64,000 nt of DNA from Pseudomonadota bacterium. GTDB taxonomy: Bacteria; Pseudomonadota; Alphaproteobacteria; Rhizobiales; Devosiaceae. Made by a program: the position numbers and the translations under genes. Each line of letters starts with the position of its first letter. Within the stretch, counting starts at the first letter, position 1. Under the pieces are notes generated by a model that saw only the letters and a list, made by a program, of their open reading frames with translations, did no database searches and was not told where the DNA came from. Location: the NCBI GenBank assembly GCA_023393475.1, contig JAEWLC010000037.1:186001-250000 (forward strand), given 5' to 3'. Below, one piece after another: positions 42,189-48,713 of this stretch.

Positions 42189-43079
42189 ATGGCAAAGCGC
42201 CCCAAGGCGATTGAGGACGATGGCGCCGTCGCCACGGCGGCGAAGCCTGCTGCCACGCGCCGCAAGCCCGCCACTGACAAGCCCGCCACCGACAAGCCCG
42301 CCTATACGGCGCCCGCCCTCGAGAAGGGCCTCGACGTCCTCGAACTGCTCGCCACCCTCTCTGCCCCGGTGACGCCGAGCCAGATCGCCCAGCGCCTCGG
42401 CCGCTCGCTGCAGGAAGTCTATCGCGTCGTGCTGGCACTCGAGCGGCGCGGCTACCTCGTCCGCCCGCCCGGCGAGGAAGCGCTCGTCCTCTCGACCCAG
42501 CTCTTCGGCCTCGCGACCCTGTTCCCGCCGTTCCGGCGCGTCGTCGATGCGGCCCAGCCGATCATGAACGCGCTGGCGCTCGAAACCTCGCAGGCCATCC
42601 ACATGGCCGTGCTCGATGGCGTCAACCAGCGCATCATCGCCCAGGTCGACAGTCCCGCCGCCATCGCCATCCGCCTGCGCGTCGGCGCCGCCAGTCCCGC
42701 CGTCCGCGGCACCTCCGGGCGCACCATCATCGCCTTCCAGCAGCCGCGCGTGCAGGAATGGATCCTCGGCCAGTCCGAGACCATCATCCCCGCCGACCAG
42801 CTGAAGCGCTACGGCCAGCGCATCAGGGATATCGCCGAGCGCGGCCACGAACGCATCGAGGGCGAAGTGGTCCAGGGCGTCACCGACCTGAGCTTCCCGA
42901 TCATGAGCGCCGACGGCGTCTCGCTGGCCGCCCTGACCATGCCGTTCCTCGCCAGCCAGCAGGTGATCGTCCCCTTCGACGAGGCGTCCGCCATGCTGTT
43001 CCGCGCCGCCAGCCGGATCACCGCGCTGATGGGTGGCGAACTGCCCGAGCCGACCTTCCCCCTGCCCCCCGCGACATGA
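42189..43079 (+). CDS. IclR-family transcriptional regulator with repetitive N-terminal extension
   Basis: A 296-residue regulator. The first ~40 residues are a low-complexity Lys/Pro/Ala tail with a KPATD tandem repeat encoded by a 15-nt DNA repeat. Then comes the winged helix (ALEKGLDVLELLATLSAPVTPSQI, then RSLQEVYRVVLALERRGYLV) and the effector domain (SQAIHMAVLDGVNQRIIAQVD, SPAVRGTSGRTIIAFQ, GVTDLSFPIMSADGVSLAAL). ATG42189 has AGGAGA 5 nt upstream. It follows the lactonase by about 85 nt and overlaps the next gene (ATGA). Probably regulates the catabolic operon it ends. Confidence 0.88.
   Translation: MAKRPKAIEDDGAVATAAKPAATRRKPATDKPATDKPAYTAPALEKGLDVLELLATLSAPVTPSQIAQRLGRSLQEVYRVVLALERRGYLVRPPGEEALVLSTQLFGLATLFPPFRRVVDAAQPIMNALALETSQAIHMAVLDGVNQRIIAQVDSPAAIAIRLRVGAASPAVRGTSGRTIIAFQQPRVQEWILGQSETIIPADQLKRYGQRIRDIAERGHERIEGEVVQGVTDLSFPIMSADGVSLAALTMPFLASQQVIVPFDEASAMLFRAASRITALMGGELPEPTFPLPPAT
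42264..42304 (+). repeat. 15-nt tandem repeat inside an IclR gene
   Basis: AAGCCCGCCAC(T/C)GAC occurs at 42264-42278 and 42279-42293, with a partial third copy from 42294. It encodes KPATD repeats in the disordered N-terminal tail of the regulator. Copy number may vary between strains by slippage. Confidence 0.6.
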
Positions 43080-43540
43080 GCGAGCAGAACCCCTTCCCGC
43101 CCGACGACGCCGACCGCCACGCCGTCTGGGAAATGCTGGTCCGCCGCGACAGCGATTTCTTCCTTTCGAGCGACTGGTCGCTGGTCGCCGATGACTACAT
43201 CGAGGATGGCTTCCTCGGCATCGAGTGCGCCAAGTCCCTCGATCCCGTGGACTGGCGCCCGGCCTACCCGACGCTCGCCTCCTATCGCGACGCCGCCATC
43301 GCCGGCCGATGGTCGCCGGACGATTTCGCCGAACCGCTCCGTCCCGCCTGGTTCCGCTGCCAGTCGCTGACCCGCGTCGATATCGCTAGCGACATGGCGC
43401 TCGCCCACAAGCAGATCGAGGGCCGGATCGCTCGCCGGGCGGCCGAACCGCTCGTTCTCGAATGGCGCTCGGTCTTTCACCTGCGCCGGGTGGACAAACG
43501 CTGGAAGATCGCCGGCTTCACCGGCTATCTTCCACTGTAG
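43076..43540 (+). CDS. NTF2/SnoaL-like small protein
   Basis: A 154-residue protein of unknown function that looks like an NTF2-like cone: an N-terminal helix pair (HAVWEMLVRRDSDFFLSSDWSLVADDYIEDGF), then WRPAYPTLASYRDAA and a C-terminal strand set LEWRSVFHLRRVDKRWKIAGFTGYLPL typical of SnoaL/ketosteroid-isomerase folds. It may be an isomerase, a hydrolase or a non-catalytic binding protein. Coupled to the IclR gene by an ATGA overlap. Confidence 0.7.
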   Translation: MSEQNPFPPDDADRHAVWEMLVRRDSDFFLSSDWSLVADDYIEDGFLGIECAKSLDPVDWRPAYPTLASYRDAAIAGRWSPDDFAEPLRPAWFRCQSLTRVDIASDMALAHKQIEGRIARRAAEPLVLEWRSVFHLRRVDKRWKIAGFTGYLPL

Positions 43541-43558
43541 CCAAACACGGATTCGATC

Positions 43559-44023
43559 TTGTCCCGCCGCGACGAACTCGCCGCCAATCTCGTCGCCCTG
43601 CTGGCGGGAGGGCTGCTCTCGCTCATGGTCTATCTCAACGGCGGCCTCGCCGTGCAGGGCGGCGCCCTGTTCTCGTCCTGGATGGCCCACGGCACCGGCA
43701 CCCTGGCCGCCCTCCTCGTCGTCCCCCTCTGGTGGCAGGCCATGCGCCGCACCGGCGAGGCGCGCGAGCCGATCCCGTTCTGGGCCTGGCTCGGCGGCCT
43801 CGCCGGCGCGGTCACGGTCATCATGACCTCGACCGCCGTGAACTCCACCCTCGCCCTTTCCGGCACAGTCGCCCTCGGCCTTGCCGGCCAGATCGTCTTC
43901 AGCCTCGCCGCCGACCGTTGGGGTCTCCTAGGCATGGCGAGGCGTCACCTCAGGCCCGGCGACGGCATCGCGCTCGTCCTGATCGTTGCCGGCAGCGCCC
44001 TCGTGATCTGGGGCAGCCTGTGA
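43559..44023 (+). CDS. YdcZ/DUF606-family membrane protein (first of a pair)
   Basis: A 154-residue protein with about five membrane helices (NLVALLAGGLLSLMVYLNGGL, GTLAALLVVPLWW, LGGLAGAVTVIMTSTAVNS, LALSGTVALGLAGQIVFSL and a final ALVLIVAGSALVIWG). It resembles the YdcZ/DUF606 group of small drug/metabolite-transporter relatives. TTG43559 is the annotated start; no strong RBS is visible. The stop overlaps the GTG start of its paralogue, a typical arrangement for obligate heteromeric half-transporters. Confidence 0.78.
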   Translation: MSRRDELAANLVALLAGGLLSLMVYLNGGLAVQGGALFSSWMAHGTGTLAALLVVPLWWQAMRRTGEAREPIPFWAWLGGLAGAVTVIMTSTAVNSTLALSGTVALGLAGQIVFSLAADRWGLLGMARRHLRPGDGIALVLIVAGSALVIWGSL

Positions 44024-44448
44024 TCGAAGCCGCCTTCCTCGCCTTCACCGCCGGAAGCCTCGTCGGTATCAGCCGCCTGCTGAACGGCCGGCTCGCCACC
44101 TCGACCTCGGCGCTCTACGCCTCGTTCATCAACCACCTCGTCGGCTTCGTCCTCTTGACCGCCCTCGGCCTCGCCATGGGCAACCTCATTACCGACGGCG
44201 CTTTCTCCGGCCCCTGGTACCTCTATTTCGGTGGACCGGTCGGCCTCGTCTTCGTCGCGCTCGGCAGCTGGATCATCGGCCAGATCGGCGCCACCCGCTC
44301 CACCATGCTGATCATCGCCGGCCAGGTCGTGGGCGGCGTGGTGCTCGATTGGGCCGTCAACGGCAAGGCGGTGTCGCTCACCGCGCTCGCCGGCATCGCG
44401 CTGATCGTCGCGGGCGTAGCGGTGGCCCAGCGGCAACGGGCCGGCTGA
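44020..44448 (+). CDS. YdcZ/DUF606-family membrane protein (second of a pair)
   Basis: A 142-residue partner with about five helices: AAFLAFTAGSLVGISRLLNGRL, ASFINHLVGFVLLTALGLAMG, YFGGPVGLVFVALGSWIIGQ, the family block TRSTMLIIAGQVVGGVVLDW, and ALAGIALIVAGVAVAQ. GTG44020 overlaps the preceding stop (GTGA). The pair may export or import the substrate or an end product of the upstream pathway; no direct evidence. Confidence 0.8.
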   Translation: MIEAAFLAFTAGSLVGISRLLNGRLATSTSALYASFINHLVGFVLLTALGLAMGNLITDGAFSGPWYLYFGGPVGLVFVALGSWIIGQIGATRSTMLIIAGQVVGGVVLDWAVNGKAVSLTALAGIALIVAGVAVAQRQRAG

Positions 44449-44525
44449 CGCTCGACTTTAGCTTAGCTTGCCAGCCTCGTTCCCTGTTGCCAGTCTCGGC
44501 TAAAGCCTAGGGGAGGAGTAACACC

Positions 44526-45404
44526 ATGGCGCATAAACTTCAGGTCCTGACACCGGAAGACGCCCAGCATTTCATCGAGAAGGGCTACGTCCGCGTGAAG
44601 GGGTGCGTCGACCCCGCGCTGGCGAAGAAATGGACCGACGAGGCCTATGGCCGCCTCGGCTACGACCCGCAGGATCGTTCGACCTGGACCAAGGAGATCG
44701 TCTGGATGGACCGCAACAACATTGCGTCCATCAAGGATATCTCACCCAAGGCCTGGGGCGCGCTCTGCGACGTGACCGGTGGCGAGGACCGCATCGATCA
44801 CAAGATCATGGAGATCGAGTCCCAGCACTTCACCACCATCGATTCCACCGAATGGTCGGACGCCTTCATCGTCAATTTCCGCCGCGGCGCCGACAAGCCG
44901 TGGATGAAGCCCTCGCCGGAGGCCGGCGGCTGGCACAAGGATGGCAGCTTCTTCCGCCACTTCCTCGATAGCCGTGAACAGGGCCTGCTGACCGTCGTCT
45001 ACTGGTCGGATGTCGGCCACAAGGGCGGCGGCACCTTCATCGCGCCGGATTCGATCGGCCACGTGGCGCGCTATCTCGCCGACCATCCCGAAGGCGTCGA
45101 TCCGAGCTTCGATTTCGGCCACCTGATCGACCAGTGCGAGGAATTCGTCGAGGTCACCGGCGAGCTGGGCGACTTCATCATCCTGCACCCCTACATGCTG
45201 CACGCCTCGTCGAACAACCACTCGCCCAACGTGCGCTTCATGACCAACCCGCCGGTGGTGCTGAAGGAGCCGATGAACTTCAACCGCGAAGATCCGGAGG
45301 AGTTCTCGCTGATCGAACGCGCCACGCTGCACGGCCTCGGCCTCGACCGCTACGATTTCCGCCCCACCGGCCCGCGCGACGAGCAGTGGAAAGTCATCGG
45401 CTGA
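44526..45404 (+). CDS. Phytanoyl-CoA dioxygenase (PhyH) family protein
   Basis: A 292-residue non-haem Fe(II)/2-oxoglutarate oxygenase. The facial triad is visible as HxD in GGWHKDGSFF and distal His in LHPYMLHASSNN, with an Arg soon after (NVRFMTNPP) to bind 2-oxoglutarate. PhyH-like bacterial enzymes hydroxylate diverse small molecules, and the substrate is unknown here. RBS GGGGAGGAG lies 8 nt before ATG44526. It is monocistronic between its own promoter region and a bidirectional hairpin, and its role relative to the neighbouring sulfate-type transporter is unclear. Confidence 0.85.
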   Translation: MAHKLQVLTPEDAQHFIEKGYVRVKGCVDPALAKKWTDEAYGRLGYDPQDRSTWTKEIVWMDRNNIASIKDISPKAWGALCDVTGGEDRIDHKIMEIESQHFTTIDSTEWSDAFIVNFRRGADKPWMKPSPEAGGWHKDGSFFRHFLDSREQGLLTVVYWSDVGHKGGGTFIAPDSIGHVARYLADHPEGVDPSFDFGHLIDQCEEFVEVTGELGDFIILHPYMLHASSNNHSPNVRFMTNPPVVLKEPMNFNREDPEEFSLIERATLHGLGLDRYDFRPTGPRDEQWKVIG

Positions 45405-45411
45405 TCCCAGG

Positions 45412-45435
45412 GGGCCGCGCTTGCCGGCGCGGCCC
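45412..45435. terminator. Bidirectional hairpin between convergent genes
   Basis: GGGCCGCGC (45412-45420) and GCGCGGCCC (45427-45435) are perfect 9-bp arms with a 6-nt loop, exactly between the PhyH-family stop and the cysW stop. It can serve both strands. Confidence 0.6.
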
Positions 45436-46272
45436 TCACCTCAGGCGTTCGAGCACGTATTTGAGGATGATCGTCAGCACCGCCAGCGCCGCCAGCGTCG
45501 AGGACGCGGCAAAGGCTCCGGCGACGTTGAAGTCGTTGAACAGCAGTTCGATCTGCAGCGGCAGCGTGTTGGTCTGACCGCGAATGGCGCCCGAAACGAC
45601 CGACACCGCGCCGAACTCGCCGATCACCCGCGCATTGCAGAGCAGCGCGCCATAGAGCAGCGCCCACTTGATGTTGGGCAGCGTCACGTTCCAGAAGATC
45701 TGGAAGCCGTTGGCGCCGAGAGACAGCGCCGCCTCCTCGTCCTCCCCGCCCTGCTGCTGCATCAGCGGAATGAGTTCGCGCGCCACGAACGGCGAGGTGA
45801 CGAACAGCGAGACGAGGAAAATCGCCCACACCGTGAACATGATCTTGATGCCGTTGTCGGCCAGCACCGGCCCGAGCAGGCCCTGCCCGCCATAGAGGAA
45901 GAGGTAGATGACGCCCGCGACGATCGGCGAGATCGAGAACGGGATCTCGATGATGGTCATCAGGAGCCGCTTGCCCCGGAAATCGTAGCGGGTCACCAGC
46001 CACGCGGCGCAGACGCCGAACACGATGTTGATCGGCACCACGACGATGGCCGTCAGCACGGTGAGGAAGATCGCGTGCAGCGTGTCCGGGGCGAGGATGT
46101 TGCTGAGATAGGCCTCGAGCCCGTTGCGGAAGGCCATGGTGACGATCAGCACCAGCGGCATGGCGAGGATCGCCCCCGCCATCACATAGGCGAGCCCGAT
46201 CAGGCTCCAGCCCGCGGCGCTCGGGCGGCTCGGGCTGCCGGGGCGCGACGCGTCAGCGGGATTTGTCTGCAT
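45436..46272 (-). CDS. cysW: Sulfate/thiosulfate ABC transporter permease CysW
   Basis: A 278-residue inner-membrane permease of the sulfate/tungstate type: AGWSLIGLAYVMAGAILAMPL, then the CysW-like periplasmic stretch AFRNGLEAYLSNILAPDTLHAIFLT and the coupling loop EEAALSLGANGFQIFWNVTLPN. NARVIGEFGAVSVVSGAIRGQTNTLPL (residues about 217-243) is a highly conserved CysW block. Its start overlaps the cysT 3' end by 20 nt. The cysA ATPase gene that normally follows is absent here: the next gene is convergent. Confidence 0.9.
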   Translation of the reverse strand: MQTNPADASRPGSPSRPSAAGWSLIGLAYVMAGAILAMPLVLIVTMAFRNGLEAYLSNILAPDTLHAIFLTVLTAIVVVPINIVFGVCAAWLVTRYDFRGKRLLMTIIEIPFSISPIVAGVIYLFLYGGQGLLGPVLADNGIKIMFTVWAIFLVSLFVTSPFVARELIPLMQQQGGEDEEAALSLGANGFQIFWNVTLPNIKWALLYGALLCNARVIGEFGAVSVVSGAIRGQTNTLPLQIELLFNDFNVAGAFAASSTLAALAVLTIILKYVLERLR

Positions 46273-47098
46273 AGCGCAACTGCCAGGCCTGGAGGAGATT
46301 GGTCGCCAGCAGCGCGGTGAACGCCACTGCCAGCAGCACGGTCGCCAGCGCTGCCGCCGCCGGGTAGTTCAGCTCTTCGAGCCGGATGACGATCAGGAGC
46401 GACACGATTTCGGTCAGCCCCGGCAGGTTGCCGGCGATGAACACCACCGCGCCGTATTCGCCGATCGCGCGGGCGAAGCACAGCACCGATCCCGCCGTGA
46501 ACGCCGGCAGGATCAGCGGGAAGATCACGCGCGAGAAAATCTGCCAGCGGGTGGCGCCAAGCGTCCGCGCCGCCTCCTCGATGTCTTCGGGGATATCTTC
46601 GAGCACCGGCTGGATCGTCCGCACGACGAAGGGGATCGACGTGAAGATCATCGCGATGATGATGCCGAGCTGGGCGTAGCTGACCTGGATGCCGAACGGT
46701 GTCAGGTACTGCCCGTACCAGCCCTCGGGTGCGAACAGCGTCACCAGCGCAAGGCCGGCGACGGCGGTCGGCAGGGCGAACGGCAGGTCGACCAGAGCAT
46801 CGATCAGGCGCTTGCCGGGAAACTCGTACCGAACCAGCACCCAGGCCAGCAGCAGGCCGAACACCGAGTTGAAGGCCGCCGCGACGAGTGCCGACGAGAA
46901 GGTGATCCAGTAGGCCGCCAGCGCCCGCCCACCGGTGATGATCCGCCAGAAGTCCTCGAACCCGAGGCTCGCGGTCTTGAGCAGCATGGCGGCGAGCGGG
47001 ATCACCACGATGACGGCGAGGTACATCAGGGTGACCCCCATGGTCAGCCCGAAACCCGGCAACAGGTGCCGCCTGCCCTTGGCTCGCCGTTCCGACAT
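46253..47098 (-). CDS. cysT: Sulfate/thiosulfate ABC transporter permease CysT
   Basis: A 281-residue partner of CysW with the family blocks GFGLTMGVTLMYLAVIVVIPL, NSVFGLLLAWVLVRYEFPGK, DLPFALPTAVAGLAL, FVVRTIQPVLEDIPEDIEEAA and RAIGEYGAVVFIAGNLPG. ATG47128 is also in frame, but it lies in the loop of a 10-bp hairpin (47115-47139) that would hide it; ATG47098, just after that hairpin with GGGGG nearby, was preferred. The difference is ten residues. Confidence 0.87.
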   Translation of the reverse strand: MSERRAKGRRHLLPGFGLTMGVTLMYLAVIVVIPLAAMLLKTASLGFEDFWRIITGGRALAAYWITFSSALVAAAFNSVFGLLLAWVLVRYEFPGKRLIDALVDLPFALPTAVAGLALVTLFAPEGWYGQYLTPFGIQVSYAQLGIIIAMIFTSIPFVVRTIQPVLEDIPEDIEEAARTLGATRWQIFSRVIFPLILPAFTAGSVLCFARAIGEYGAVVFIAGNLPGLTEIVSLLIVIRLEELNYPAAAALATVLLAVAFTALLATNLLQAWQLRYADKSR

Positions 47099-47114
47099 GT
47101 GCCCCCGAAAAACC

Positions 47115-47139
47115 GGCGGCGCGGACATGCCGCGCCGCC
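47115..47139 (-). terminator. GC-rich hairpin between cysP and cysT
   Basis: GGCGGCGCGG (47115-47124) and CCGCGCCGCC (47130-47139) are perfect 10-bp arms with a 5-nt loop that contains the alternative cysT ATG. It lies 34 nt after the binding-protein stop, with no U-tract. Confidence 0.6.
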
Positions 47140-47172
47140 TCGATCAAAGATTCAAACCATTGCGAGCGACGC

Positions 47173-48171
47173 TTAGAGGTTCGGCATTACCTTGTCGAGC
47201 AAGCCGCCCTCGGCGAAGTGCTCCTTCTTCACGTTGTCCCAGCCGCCGAAGGCGTCCTCGACCGCGATCAGGCGCACTTCGGGGAACTGTGCCTTGTATT
47301 TCTCGACCGCCGCCGGCTCGTTGACGCGGTTGAAGAACGAACCGATCACGTCCTGGCCCTCGGGCGTGTAGAGGTAGTTGAGGTAGGCCTCGGCAATGGT
47401 GCGCGTGCCGCGCTCGTCGACTACCTTGTCGACCACCGCAACCGGGAATTCGGCCAGCAGGCTGACCGCCGGCGTCACCGCGTCATACTGGTCGTCGCCA
47501 ACCGCCTTCACGGTGCCCAGCACTTCGGTCTCGAAGGTGATCAGCACGTCGCCGATCTTGTTCTCGACGAAGGTGGTGGTGGCCTGGCGCCCGCCGGTGT
47601 CGAACACCTTCACGTTGGCGAACACCTTCTTGAGGTAGTCCTCGATCTTGGCTTCGTCGTTGGCGAATTCTTCCTGCGCCCAGGCGCGGGCGGCGAGGTA
47701 GGTATAGCGGCCGTTGCCCGAGGTCTTGGGGTTCGGGATCACGATGCCAACGCCGTCCTTGGCGAGATCGGCCCAGCCAACGATGCCCTTCGGATTGCCC
47801 TCGCGGACGAGGAAAGCCGGCAGCGAGTAGAACGGCGACGCCTTGTTCGGGTACTGCTCCTGCCAGTCGGCAGCGACGAAGCTCTTGCCCGCCAGCGTCG
47901 CGATATCGGTGACCTGGTTGAAGGTCACGACATCGGCGGCAAGGCCTTCGAGCACGAGGCCGGCCTGCTTGGACGAACCGGCATGCGACTGGTTCACCGT
48001 GACATCGACACCGGCGCTCGCCTTGTAGGACGGGATGAACTTGGCGTTCACCGCCTCGAACAGTTCGCGCGACACGTCATAGGAGACGTTGAGGATGTCG
48101 GTGGGCTGTGCCCAGGCCGGCGCGGTGCCGGCGAGCAGCGTCAGCGCCGCGGCAATGATGGTCTTCTTCAA
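47173..48171 (-). CDS. cysP: Sulfate/thiosulfate-binding periplasmic protein
   Basis: A 332-residue binding protein with Sec signal peptide (KKTIIAAALTLLAGTAPAWAQ). Sulfate-binding family blocks: ILNVSYDVSRELFEAVNAKF, NQSHAGSSKQAGLVLEGLAADVVTFNQVTDI (around residues 67-97), VIPNPKTSGNGRYTYLAARAW, DTGGRQATTTFVENKIGDVLITFE and PVAVVDKVVDERGT. It could equally be named Sbp; the operon with cysTW favours CysP or Sbp without deciding. TTG48171 has GAGGGG 5 nt upstream; the frame stays open for 114 more codons, but that part includes an intergenic repeat and is not coding. Confidence 0.9.
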   Translation of the reverse strand: MKKTIIAAALTLLAGTAPAWAQPTDILNVSYDVSRELFEAVNAKFIPSYKASAGVDVTVNQSHAGSSKQAGLVLEGLAADVVTFNQVTDIATLAGKSFVAADWQEQYPNKASPFYSLPAFLVREGNPKGIVGWADLAKDGVGIVIPNPKTSGNGRYTYLAARAWAQEEFANDEAKIEDYLKKVFANVKVFDTGGRQATTTFVENKIGDVLITFETEVLGTVKAVGDDQYDAVTPAVSLLAEFPVAVVDKVVDERGTRTIAEAYLNYLYTPEGQDVIGSFFNRVNEPAAVEKYKAQFPEVRLIAVEDAFGGWDNVKKEHFAEGGLLDKVMPNL

Positions 48172-48713
48172 TTGAGCCCCTCGGAGTGGAGATATGCAAT
48201 GGGGCGGCAACATAGGTAGGCGCGAGGCACTCTCAAGCGCGGATTCGCAGCGCAGGAAGACATTTTCCCTATCGGGCTCAACCACGTAACCAAATGCCGA
48301 GAAAGCGGTCTGCCGGGCAAAACGCGGCCGGTGTGGCGGGATGGCCGACCAAGCGACGGATGCGCTTGCCTCGTTCGATCCCCCACTCGGTGTCATCCCA
48401 GCACAGGTGGGATCCATCTCGAAGCGGGCGCAAGGGGTGAGTTGGATACCTGCCTTCGCAGGGATGACAGCCGGTGGGAACCCAACCTCATGGCAGGCAC
48501 ACCACCTCGCCAAAGTTAGAACGCATTACCCTTACGACTGCCCATTACCTCCTTCTCGTGCAATTTCATTCCAGCAGGTTCGCGCGCAGTTTCCTTTTCA
48601 AACTGGCCTGCTCTTTAGACGACTATTTCGATGGACTAAGTTGATCGGATCGCGACTGGCGCTAGGCTTTTGGCAACGATCCGGGTGTCCGGACGAAGCT
48701 CAAGGAGATGGCG
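48172..48713. other. Long intergenic region between cysP and a divergent importer operon
   Basis: About 540 bases without a supported gene. It contains a palindromic REP-like element at 48392-48468. Near the right end, TTGATC (48641-48646) followed after 16 bp by TAGGCT (48663-48668) is a weak sigma70-like pair for the operon starting at 48714. Base composition is lower in GC between 48520 and 48660, as expected for a promoter region. Confidence 0.45.
48392..48468. repeat. REP-like palindromic intergenic repeat
   Basis: The 77-bp element is bounded by GTCATCCC (48392-48399) and GGGATGAC (48461-48468). Inside, CCCAGCACAGGTGGG and CCTGCCTTCGCAGG form two hairpins. Translated on the minus strand it reads VIPAKAGIQ...DPTCAGMT, the well-known spurious peptide of dispersed bacterial intergenic repeats. 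Only one copy was seen in this window, so dispersal in the genome is assumed from its type. Confidence 0.7.

Noticed and set aside
48172..48513. In-frame upstream extension of cysP by 114 codons.
   Set aside because: The extension translates a REP-like repeat and would bury the signal peptide. TTG48171 with a GAGGGG RBS gives a normal Sec signal.
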